Source: Kingdonia uniflora
Taxonomy: Eukaryota > Streptophyta > Magnoliopsida > Ranunculales > Circaeasteraceae
Assembly (NCBI GenBank): GCA_014058105.1
Contig: JACGCM010002493.1
Location: forward strand, 186,001 to 250,000
Direction of reading: 5' to 3'
DNA: 64,000 nt
Shown here: positions 22,641 to 33,430 of the stretch, piece after piece
How the letters are laid out: the number at the start of each line of letters is the position of its first letter
Position numbering within the stretch: the stretch's first letter is position 1
Notes under the pieces: model-generated
Seen by the model: the letters and a program-made list of their open reading frames with translations, nothing else
Told to the model about the DNA's origin: nothing
The model's database searches: none
Position numbers and translations under genes: made by a program

Positions 22641-24015
22641 CGACCTTCAAATATCTCATTACAATCTTTAGTGTTTTGTTCAAAATAACTTATACACGTT
22701 ATACAGTTCAAACTGACTTACAATATCACATCACTAAATCCCTATATGATCGTTCGTTGGATCACCAAATTCGATTATACATAGAGATAACAACAACATT
22801 TGACTTTTTTCTACAGCAAAGTCATATTTACATTTTGTCTCATTCAAATAGAACTACTGCTCATACGTTGAGGATACAATATTCAAACTCTCCCCAGGCC
22901 CAGATAAAAGTAAGACAGGGGACGGAATAGTCGCATCCACTACAGTAGAAGGTGCATTCAACAATTTTATAACCCTCGGCATCAAATTATCTATATAAGA
23001 TAACCGTGCTAGCTGCAAGTCATATTCCATGACATATTCAGTGGTAGTAGCCAAGATCTCCTCACGCTCTGTTCGAAATTTCTCTACATCGGCATGCAGC
23101 ATAGCCATAACACGCAACGTAACGTTTTCCGTAGTCAACAGCGTAACTTCATAGAATTCGGTTTTCACCTTGTTTAGTTCGTCGACAAGCTCTTTACATC
23201 GAGCTTCTAGAGATTTTTTCTCTTGCAGCAACGAGCCTTTATATTGCCTCGTTATCTGCACAGTGTGCTCCATCTCCTGCTTCAGACGGTCCAGCTTTAT
23301 ATCTACTTTCCTCGAATAACTGATCTCGTTTTCAGCGGTGTCCATCATCCTCTGTGACTCTTTATACTTCGCGGAAGTTCCTCAAACACTTAATTACCTT
23401 GAATGCACTCCTGCACCAGAGATTGCTTGTCCCGATCAAGAGTAGCGATCCACGAATTACACTTATCGATGACCTCACGAAACTCTCGATCTCTCTTAGA
23501 ACATGCCTCCTCGTGAGTTTTGGTACGGTCGTTCTTTCTCTGACATAAATCTCGAGCCTCACGCAAATCCCAGTTTAATTTTTTCAAGCGCTCACGCATA
23601 TAAAGGATTTCAGAATCATGCTTCTTTAAGAGATCCGTATTAGTTGTTATCACCGACTGATGATATAGCAGGTAGGTCATTCTTCTGTTTTTCAATCGTA
23701 CTTCACAGATCTAGCACTTGTTGATTAGCAGCCATGGTTTCCGACTTTTTCTTCTTCAGAGATTATTTCCACTGTTCAGATTCGTTATTAGCAGTCAATA
23801 TCTCGGCATCCTTATATTAAAACTCTACAGTCATAGCATTTAGCCGACTCTGAAGCTCCAGCATCTCCGACTCCAGCTTTGAATTCAACAAAAAAATTCT
23901 TTCAACCGCCAATAAACATTGCTGCAACCTGGCAGACAATATTATATTTAACGCGGATAGGGAAGCTACATTTTCATTCTCTTTGTTCCCAACCTAGAAA
24001 AGCAGATCATAAGAG

Positions 24016-24018
<3 letters not shown>

Positions 24019-24056
<38 letters not shown>
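24019..24056. repeat. (AT)n microsatellite
   Basis: About 19 uninterrupted AT units inside the antisense gene region of the Tat element. Confidence 0.95.
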
Positions 24057-24058
<2 letters not shown>

Positions 24059-24320
24059 ATAGATATTTATTCCTACAAGACATATCATTCTACAATATGT
24101 GTTACAACATCAAGCTATGATACACGAAGGCAACGTACAACCAAATGTCACAGTCTAGTTGGTTTGTGACCACACATTACTACCACTAACATCAACTTGT
24201 AAAGGTTCATTAAAGATTACGACCTCTTGCGGACGGGCTTTATGCCGTGTGTGAGGCAGCAGCTCTTCGACCTCCTCCCCCTCAGAGTCTTCAGCTCGTG
24301 ATTTTGAGTTTGAAGTTCTC

Positions 24321-25014
24321 TGTCATGACCCCACTCTACAGTTACCGATATTGTTCCCACTTAACCACTGCGGTTATCCAGCAATGTAGGATTTGTATTC
24401 CAAAGAAAAGGCATCGGTAACATGTAGAGTGAAATCTTAACTAAAAGATCATACACCTGGCAGGATCTTAAGCGATGTGAGACTAAACTATTGGTGCTAC
24501 CGTCACCGCTAATGGGTTAGGCGCCTTTCCAATACCTACTTAGCCGGGGTGTTATAGTCCCCCCACCTTTAAGATTGAGCCGTCCCCGGCTCTGAATACC
24601 ATTTTGTCACGACCCTACTTTACGAGCACCGATATTGTCCCCATCGCTTAAGATCCTGCCAGGTGTATGGCCTTTTAGTTAAGATTTCACTCTACATGTT
24701 ACCGAGGCCTTTTCTTTGGAATAAAAATCCTACACTGCTGGATAACCGCAGTGGTTAAGTGAGAACAATATCAATAACCCTAGAGTGGGGTCGTGACATG
24801 TTACCGAGGCCTTTTCTTTGGAATAAAAATCCTACACTATTGGATAACCGCAGTGTTTAAGTAGGAACAATATCGGTAACCATAGAGTGGGGTCGCGACA
24901 AAAGGACCATACACTTGGCAGGATCTTAAGCGATGTAGGACTAAACAATTGGTGCTACCGTCACCGCTAATGGGTTAGGCGCCTTTCCAAAATCCACTCA
25001 GCCGGGGTGTTACA
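24321..25014 (-). mobile_element. Rearranged TRIM-type miniature LTR element
   Basis: Related to the TRIM at 55984-56502, in the opposite orientation. The left LTR (24321-24556, TGTCATGACC...GGTGTTATA on the plus strand) is followed by a ~48-bp internal stretch whose minus strand carries a purine run and a tRNA-Met-like primer site with one extra base. The right LTR region (24605-25014) is about 410 bp, not 236 bp: it contains two forward-inverted LTR segments (about 24641-24798 and 24799-24900) inserted into the LTR. Flanking target duplications are TTCTC (24316-24320) and CTCTC (25015-25019). Confidence 0.75.
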
Positions 25015-28000
25015 CTCTCCCACCCTCATCCATTTTTGCAAACCACATATTTTCAATCTTATAATTCTCTACTTCCACATCTTTACTACAGCTCGAGATA
25101 CGTCTAAATTCATTTTCTACTCTCTCGAGCTCAGACCCAAAAAATGCGATCACATCGGCCATCTGACGTTCGTGGTCCGTAGCGGCAACACGTTTCCCCC
25201 ACATTGGCGTAATTATCTTCTGCAAGCGTGATTGGGATACTTACAGACATTTTTGCGTATCTAGTAAACGCGTTTCTAACAAGGTCACCCTCTTCTCGGA
25301 GTTTTGTAACAGTCTAGCACACTCCACTTTTTCTACCTCCAGACATACGTTATGACCCTTAAATCATTCCAGTTTACCACAAGCATGCCTCAGTTCGTTT
25401 TCTAATTGCGTGCGGATCTTTCTATCCTCCTTTTTTATGTTGAAGAAAATGATCCTAATGCTCTTTTCCTCTACAAAAGTTAAGCTCATCAGGCAATGAA
25501 CCTACACCACCCCATATGATGGATACTCCAGCCTGAGCTGAGCATCTTTGCGCCTCTCTACTATGGCGATTGCGCGCTTCTTGCATTAAGAATTTTACCC
25601 GAGCTGGGTCCGACACTATGCCTCTCTCAGTTAACAGTTCTAAATAGGCCTCCTTCAAACCCCGCTCACTATCAACTTCAACCTCAAAATAAAGCGTCAA
25701 AGACAATAATGGCCTTTGACACTCTAACTTATCGTTTTCATCTACGAACCGCTTATCCTTAAGGGATTTTTGGATTAAAACGAACCTATCAGTCTCTTTT
25801 CGCAAAACCTCATCCCTCTCAATTTTTATCTTCCCATATCTACATTGAAGCTCGAATAACTCCTTAAAGGTGTTATCAAAGTTTGACTTATGAAGGCGTT
25901 TCTCATATTCAAGTTTATTGTGTACCTGTTGAGTACGATTGATGGAATCCCTTGCTCGACTCAAGGCCTTCTCCATCTCGATCACTTTCCCTTTCATATG
26001 AACTACCTCCTACGTACAAATCATACATTCACATCAAAACAACAATATATGAACAACAAGCACATAAATTTCAAAACCTCATCCAAAATAGTTCTACCAC
26101 CAATACAAAGGACAAAGTTTAATTAAGTCTCCAGATCTATACTACAACTACAGAATCAAGATTTAGATCTTGCTACCTCCTTGGTTGGATCATCATCCAC
26201 GGGAGGATCCAGGGTCTGCTCAACCACTGGGGAAGCATCATCCCCTGGGAAGATAATCTCGCCATACTTCCCCACAAGAGCAAGGTCGACATCCGCTCTG
26301 CTCAAACCCCAGGCATAGAAGGCTTGAATCAGCTTATTACGGGCAGCCACCGCAATATCAATAGTTTTCTTTGCTTCATCTACAACCTCTTGCTTTGTAG
26401 CAGCAGCGTCCTTCTCAAACTGTTCCCTCTGCAACACCTTCTCTTTCTCGAACTGCACCCTTTGTAGTATTTTTTTATGTTCGAATTGCTCTCGCAAAGC
26501 AGCTTTGTCTGCATCATGTAGCCGAACAAGTTCAGCACGATTCGTAGCATCTAACTTCAACACCTCCGCGGCCAAGTTCTAAGCAACAGAAAGCTGCACC
26601 ACAGATACAGTAAAACAGTATTACAAGGTCGGATCATTATCTGAAAAAGATTTAATCAAACACTACATAACATACCTGAGAAATGCTGGATCGGATTTGA
26701 GTATTTAGGCAGATGGGATCATGCGCAACCAAGTCCAACGCCTCCTGCTCCACGGCTTCAAGGTTGACACCCTTCGAAGAAGCTCGAATATCTTTTCCAA
26801 ATTCTTTTTTCTGCTTCTTCAGAGGAGGAGCTATATTCACATCAGCAGCCACCCCCTCAGTACCAACTGGCGGTAGCTGTACAGGCGTTGTTTGCTCAGA
26901 AGGCGGTACTGATTTTTTCATTCTTGGTCAACGAACCAAGGAGCTCGATGAACCCACAGCACAGACAGGAATCTCTATAACATCGGCGTAAGCAGAACCA
27001 GATGCAGCCATAGCTCGCTTTTAATGAGCTCGTTGTACTTTTTTAACTACAGAGTTAAGCCTCTTCTTCCTGCGAATTCCTAGCTCTCCGAGAACTTTCT
27101 TAAGTTCGTTCCCTTCTCGACTAACGATGTCGAACAAACTCAATGTATCAGCAGCAGCTTTTGGTTTAGGCTCTGCCAAAACAACAACAAAGCTATGTTA
27201 GCAGATCACAGTAAGTCGAGAAACAAACTACAGACAAAATGAAAACACTTACTCTCGTTAAAACTCTTATATATCAGCTCGAGCGCGGGTTCCCCAGGCA
27301 CTTGCATACAATTACCCCTAACCATCACAAGATGGTCGCACCAGGGCCTCCCAGAAGACTCAAAATCAAAGAATTTTGGCATCGCCGAATCACTAAACAA
27401 GTATCCACTCTTCCGATCTTTCATATACTTAAACTTATAATATTTCAAGACATCATCCTCAACGAACTGTCTCGCAATACCACCATCTCTCCACTTCTGA
27501 TTAAGAACTTCACAAACCCTTATCATCTTAAAAATATTACAATTTAATTGACCAGGGCAACTCATTAGTGCATTCATTACCCCTTTTTGGAAAAAGGTTA
27601 GGGGAATATTCAACCCATATGTGACCTGGTTTAAATAACAGAGAAATCCTTCCTCTACGACCTCTGATCCAGTCCCATTATAATAAACGATATCAATATC
27701 ATCCCCTATATCCATACTTCTCTTCCAACAATCCAGAGAAGGCACCTGATAATGCTCTATATTACTACTCGGTCTCACTAGAGTTCTAAACCACAACCCT
27801 GTATTCATCACATAATCCCCCCATTCTCCGTCCAAACTCTTTTTATACTGTAAAAATTTCTTCGCTACATCTACATTCTCGGGATACTTAAAAAATTACC
27901 CAGTTTCATCCCCAGCATGCACTCCCACACCCCTCCCAGAAGACACAGACAAATTATCAGCAGTCATCGTACCAATTACCACAGAATCATCCATAGTCCT

Positions 28001-28075
28001 TTCAGACGATGATGATTCATCACTACTGGTAGAGACAACAAATTTACTACTGGGTTTCAGATTTTTTGAGCGCAT

Positions 28076-30167
28076 CTACCACAAGTAAAGGGAAAATCTA
28101 TTCAGAGATTTTTATTAACAAAATAGGCCTCCTCCCTCAGCCGTACCCAACACATTATTAATCTACCCAAACAGTTCACAAACACAACCTACCAATTTTT
28201 CAAGAAACTAATACAGCAGAAGAAAAAATGGAAACAGAGGCACTAACCTGTACTAGAAGAGCAACAGTCGTCGACTCCGGTTACCGCTCGCACCTCAGGC
28301 AACAAAATTCTATCCTTCTTAGTAAGATGATCACACAACGCTGGAGGACTGCGTTCAAAATTCGAAAAGTTTCTCTCTCTAGAAATGCTTCTGCTTCTGT
28401 CTACAACTGATTATGTTTTAAGAGAAGAGGGAAGAAAAGCTTTTATATTGCCCCTCGGTTTATGAAACGATGGCTCTTCAGAACACGTGTCCACGTCATT
28501 TCTACTAACAGGTAAGTCTTTTCATTTGCCCTCATAATGGTTTTTGGGGTAACGTGTTCTGTTATCACGACTGTCCCTCTCCTCTGCCATTATTACGGAC
28601 TCACTGCCCAAGAAGATTTGCACAGATCTTGCAGCACGATTACTTCCAATAACAACCTTCCACGGCTGCACGATCCTGCTACACTTTTTTATAGCATGGT
28701 TCCAATTCAAAACGACCTAAGTATAGCTATTACAGCTGTCACTTACCATAATGTCGGCTTGACAGACACAGAAAAATTAGCGGCAAATCCTGCTTCAGTT
28801 CCATGTCATTCAAAAATTATTATAGATACAGAAAGCAATGATGAGCCAGCCCCAGCACAAGCAAATCATTTTACTATGATCGACCGTCCGACCTTACATA
28901 CAATGACAGAACGAATACCTCTCCTCACCACGAGGAATGATTTCAATATCAACAGCTCTCACAAGCATATCCAGCGCGTGCTCAAAGGCTCCAACCCAGT
29001 TCCATCGATGATAACAAGTATTCAAGTTGACAACGGCATGGCTCTAAATAACTCATGACACGAAAGGGATCACAACCTTGTCATCACCACAAATATAGCA
29101 ATACTAAAATCTTAATAAGGCCACACATATATATCAGGGCGACCTGCACAGTTCGGATATATCAACACTACGTCCTACATATTTTTGACCTATGTCATCA
29201 GTGACTAGTTCGATATTTGTTCAATGGTATCTTACAATAGTTCTAAAAGCAGCTTCAAGCAATTACAAGACAAGATAATGGATTTTGAATTTATTATTCA
29301 AGAAAAGCAAGTTACAAGAACGAACACTTCAACAGTTCGGAGATAAAGATTACAAGTTCTATAGACATTTTTATCTTTTACAAAGAATAGCCTACGTTGC
29401 AGATGACAGTGTAACACTTGAAAAGAAACAATGGAGGGTCCAGCAGAAAAACTCAAAGCTCAAGGATGGAAATTGGAATGAGGCAGAGAACTAAATTAAT
29501 CCCACCACTCCTCCATAACCCCTACCTTCGGTTCCAACGAAGGACCTCCTTCACCGTTACAATACCCAATCTTTAGCAGGGTATCGACAGTACTTCTCAG
29601 ATGACTTCCTCGCCTTCTCGTCTTCCACCAACACCGCATCTTTTGTAAGCATCCGCAGATAGGACCGACGGTAAGCAGCAAACAAAACCACATAGTGGAA
29701 TTGCCACAGTTGATGAAAATCATCCTCCACCTCCTCTACTTCTTCTCACATCATCCCATGGAAAGTTGGAGGTACAGGGATTAGAGTTGGCAACGAAAGG
29801 CTTTGGTTGCCAAAATAGCGAGTTTGTAGACTCGCTATTTTTGTCTGAACTCTAACTTCATATGCTTGGCGTCGAGTTGTCACCATCACTGCTACTCAAC
29901 CCAGTATAAAAGTCTGACAACGTTAACCAAGGTGAACAGTGATAGCAACTATTCACAATATTTTATAGCAGTAACATTTAATGCAATCCACAACTTCCAA
30001 TAAGGTATTCATTCCAAGTACAGGCCTCAAGAGAAATTTCTGGGAGACCCAACAGTCGAAACTACTATTCTTCCAAGGAAAAATGGGGCCATCAATGCAA
30101 CATTCAATTTAGACGACTTGACTTCTCAACCAACACCACTCGCAGCGCATGTTTCTCCTACTATTGG
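28076..30167 (+). other. Non-coding 3' spacer of the Tat element
   Basis: Between the antisense gene start and the purine tract. It aligns with 2215-4226 of copy 1. Short frames on both strands are not conserved between the copies. Confidence 0.6.
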
Positions 30168-30182
30168 CTGAGAGGGGGCAGT
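30168..30182 (+). promoter_or_regulatory. Polypurine tract of the Tat element
   Basis: GAGAGGGGGCAG-containing tract directly before the TG of the 3' LTR. It corresponds to 4227-4239 in copy 1, where only one base of the core differs. Confidence 0.8.
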
Positions 30183-30919
30183 TGTAAGGACTTATTTCTA
30201 ATCCCCATACTGAGTCCTCCGATATGCGAACTCACATAACTCGAGTAAACATACTGATAACCAATCAAGGACTAAAGCAAGGAGATCGTTATACAGACTT
30301 CCTCATCTGCAGCTCGGGGATGACGAAGCATCCAATAAAATTGCACTAAATACTCAAATATCTATCAACATTTCGAATACACGCAAACACTATTGGAGAT
30401 CGCATCGTCATCAACAGTTCAAAGATATCAAAGCATCCTGTAACTTTGCGCAACTGAAGATACTCCTCAACTTGTTGACAGATCGTATGTACGCGAGCAT
30501 CACAGGAGATCGTATGAAGCTACAACCAGAAAATGTTAATAGATCCGTTACAAATCAACAAGTATCAAGACGTTACAAAAGTCCACCATGAAGACTCATC
30601 AAAACCTGATATTGTAACGTTCCTCATTAATGTAACCAACAGTCATATTATAAGACCTATAAATAAGACTAGATAGCTACGAATCGAAGGAGACTGCTCT
30701 GTGAATCTCTAAAGAGATCATTTCTACATCTCTCTCTCTCTCTTTGTAATAGCTAGTCTTTCTCTTTCTAAAATCCTCAGGAGAGGTCGTGGTTTTTAAC
30801 TTATTCAAGGGTTTTCCACGCTAAATCTAGTGTTGTTTATTTTTCGTTCATAACTAAATATCCTAGATTTCGAAGGTGTAAAGCGTTATCTTCGTGCAAT
30901 ACAAAAATAGGCTATTACA
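30183..30919 (+). repeat. 3' LTR of the Tat element
   Basis: 737 bp from TGTAAGGACT to CTATTACA, followed by the target duplication CTTAC at 30920-30924. Confidence 0.93.
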
Positions 30920-31109
30920 CTTACAATTGGCAAAAAGATCATGCGATTTTTATGACTTTGGTTGCTCACATATTCTTCTTGTCAGGTATGCATCTGACCT
31001 CTCACTTTTTTTGTTCCAGTGATGTGATCCCTACACCTTTACTCAAACAAATCTGTCAAGTTTTTTTGTTCCAGTGAGTAAGGTTTTATTTCTTCTAACA
31101 GTACAGTAC

Positions 31110-31992
31110 CTCAGTTGGTTTGTTTAACAGGTACCCAAATATTGAGCACCTGTTTCATTTTTTTGAAATTCATTGCCTAACTATTAGGTGCCCGATTAGA
31201 AAACAAATAAACTCCTAACACTTGGGTGCCCGATCGAGACGTAAAAAAACAAGGTTGAGCCTTGGAAAGCAAGACTCAACCTTATTTTTTGATTAAAGCT
31301 AGGTACATCGTAAGATATCATTTATGTTGGTTCCTTAAGGCTTGTTAGTGCTCTATGCTTTCTCAAAGATAAAGCATAAGAGTGATAATATCTAGCGATA
31401 ATCTTAATTGCAAAAACTCAATGGAAGAATATACTAACTTAATCAAATTTCGATTTCTTCACTACATACTCAAATACATGAAACAAAAAGAGAATTGCAC
31501 TATAAGAAATGGTTGGAGTAAGACTTATGTAAAGTTACCAATTTCAAATTTTGTGAACTAGTTCTTGCTCTAATGAGTAATTTGCTTAACTTGTTACCTT
31601 AATGCTCCAACTTTATTGTGGATGTTCTTCTTGGAAGGAACCTACATTGTTAAAATTAAAACAATACTATTACTATAAAGGAGTAGCTCATAAGAACGTT
31701 GTCTAGACACTTAGACCAGCTTAGAGCATTTTCTAAAGTACCTTACTACCTTGGAATTCAAGGTGCCACCTAAGATTTTTGTCCTCCAACAGTGCCTCAC
31801 TGACTTCGATTTCACTCTCCAAATCCAAGGCTGAGTCTTGGATTTCAAGACTCAGCCTTGGAATTTAATGTCGCGATTGGGCGCCTAAGTGTTGGGCATC
31901 TGTTCTATTTTTAAACAGACACCTTAAACTTAGGCGCTTAAGTTAATTTTTTTTAATTAGGCGCCCAACTCTTAGGCGCCTGTTCCACTGAG
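31110..31992. mobile_element. Inverted-repeat element with long degenerate termini and internal hairpins
   Basis: The left ~175 bp (31110-31285) and the reverse complement of the right ~170 bp (31820-31992) share a series of blocks: CTCAGT start, AACAGG, an AACACTTRGGYGCCC block, GATCG.GAC and a terminal hairpin. Each arm ends internally in a short palindrome: 31251-31283 (14-bp stem, one mismatch) and 31824-31862 (17-bp stem, 5-bp loop). The middle is AT-rich and non-coding. This looks like a foldback or miniature inverted-repeat DNA element. No clear target duplication was found, so the exact ends and superfamily are open. Confidence 0.55.
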
Positions 31993-32325
31993 TAAATTCA
32001 TTGGAGCTTCTAAAACTAAGTTATCTCTTCACCTCTTAAACAAAAACCACCTCCAATTGTACCACAACTCATCTTCTTCACTCAAATTGTTTAAAATTGT
32101 TGATGCTTCATCTCTCAAGGTAAGTTCATGTTTAATTTTACCATATCCCTTTTAATTTCATAGATTACCATATTCTAGGGTGTTAAGTTTTTCTTGATTA
32201 TTAATTTATATTGAAATTAATAGATGAGTTCTATGAATACTACGCAAGATAAAGATTCCACTACCGAGAGTAGTTTGAATCAACAACAACAACAGCAAAT
32301 CCCACCTAATTGGATGTTATGCTAA
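31993..32325 (+). other. Possible start of an unidentified gene or transposon ORF
   Basis: A leader-like segment with a GTAAGT donor (about 32121) and AATAG acceptor (about 32223) precedes ATG 32224, which opens a short serine/glutamine-rich frame (MSSMNTTQDKDSTTESS, then a Q run) that stops near 32325 where tandem repeats begin. It resembles the N-terminus of plant transposase-associated proteins in composition only. Confidence 0.3.
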
Positions 32326-33430
32326 AAGATGTTATGCTAAAAGATGTCATTATGGTTTGCTTTATGCTAAAAGATGTTATTATGGTTTGCTATACATAAA
32401 CTGCTATCCATACATCTGAAATATCAGAAATGGACTGTTAATACAATACATCTGAAACACCAAGATGGACTGTTAATACAAATGGATTGTTAATACAAAT
32501 GGACTGTTAATACAATACATCTGAAATGGACTGTTAATACAATACATCTGAAATGGACTAAAATATCATAAATGGACTGTTAATACAAATGGACTGTTAA
32601 TATAATGCATCTGAAAAAACTGTTATCCATTTCTGTTATCCATAAACTGCTACTATAGTAGGAATAACAGTTAACAGAAAAAGTGCACTCAGCAGTTAAA
32701 GAATCATCAGGGGACTGCTATACTATGGTAATATCAGTAGGGGACTGCACTTTTTATTTAGCAGTTAAAGAATCATCTAATAGTAGAATGTCCAGACAAT
32801 ATGAGTTAACTTCTATGTGCAAAAATGGACCCCTTCATCTCAACATATACAAAAAAAGTGCACTCAGCAGTTAAAGAATCATCAGGGGACTGCACTCAGC
32901 ATACAGCAACAACATACAGCATACAAATTTAATAAAATGCAGCATAATGCCTGTAAACCATACAACATACAGATTTATTGTAACAACATACAACAACAGA
33001 TTTAACAGCATAAAATGCAACAAGGGGACATTCAGATTTAACTGCATAATGCATGTAAACCATACAGCATACAGATTTAACAACATACAACATACAGATT
33101 TATGAAGAGAAATGGTAGAGAAATGGTAGAGAATACTCATATAGATTTAACACCATACAACATACAGATTTAACAGCAACAACATACAGATTTAACAGCA
33201 TACAACAACAGATTCAAGACCAATGAAGCTAAACACAATAAAGCTAACACAATAAACATTGCAGATTCAATATTACAGCTAAACACAATAAAGCTAATGA
33301 CCCAACACCCAAAATCAGATTCAACATTGCAGATTCAACAACCCAACACCCAAAATCAGATTCAACATTGTAGATTCAACAACCCAACACCCAAAATCAG
33401 ATTCAACATTGCAGATTCAACATTGCAAAT
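32310..33430. repeat. Mosaic of short tandem repeats
   Basis: Four successive arrays: about 32310-32400 (CTAAAAGATGTTATGC units), 32430-32620 (TGGACTGTTAATACAATACA units), 32680-32890 (GCACTCAGCAGTTAAAGAATC, three dispersed copies), 32890-33210 (ACATACAGATTTAACAGCA units) and 33300-33430 (AACCCAACACCCAAAATCAG units of about 41 bp). No protein is encoded. The units drift gradually, as if from repeated slippage within one region. Confidence 0.75.

Larger units (their letters stand above)
22854..28075 (-). pseudogene. Antisense accessory gene region of the Tat element (intron-containing, coiled coil)
   Basis: Minus-strand exons run from ATG 28075 to about 22854: first exon 28075-27206 (premature TAA near 27898), then 27178-26650, 26575-26156, 25997-25455, 25225-25010, 23695-23390 and 23348-22854. 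GT-AG borders are visible between the first two (donor near 27258, acceptor near 27180). Most exons downstream of the first are long helices rich in E, K, R and Q (for example RLKQEMEHTVQITRQYKGSL), predicting an elongated coiled-coil protein. The first exon has the pattern of the plant 'gypsy type transposon' domain. Comparison with copy 1 shows each copy carries different lesions. A rearranged TRIM lies inside. Function unknown. Confidence 0.6.
15142..30919 (+). mobile_element. Complete Tat-lineage Ty3/gypsy retrotransposon (15.8 kb)
   Basis: Bounded by 737-bp LTRs (15142-15878, 30183-30919) and the perfect 5-bp target-site duplication CTTAC (15137-15141, 30920-30924). Internal order: primer site, gag, protease, RT, RNase H, a second RNase H, integrase, tandem repeats, long antisense gene region, spacer, purine tract. 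The second RNase H between RNase H and integrase is the hallmark of the Tat lineage, and an antisense accessory ORF plus 3' tandem repeats occur in several Tat families. LTRs differ at 9 of 737 positions by my count. All protein domains carry stops or frameshifts, so this copy cannot supply its own proteins. Confidence 0.93.

Noticed and set aside
33240..33430. CRISPR-like regularly spaced repeats
   Set aside because: Units are directly adjacent tandem copies without unique spacers, in a plant genome.
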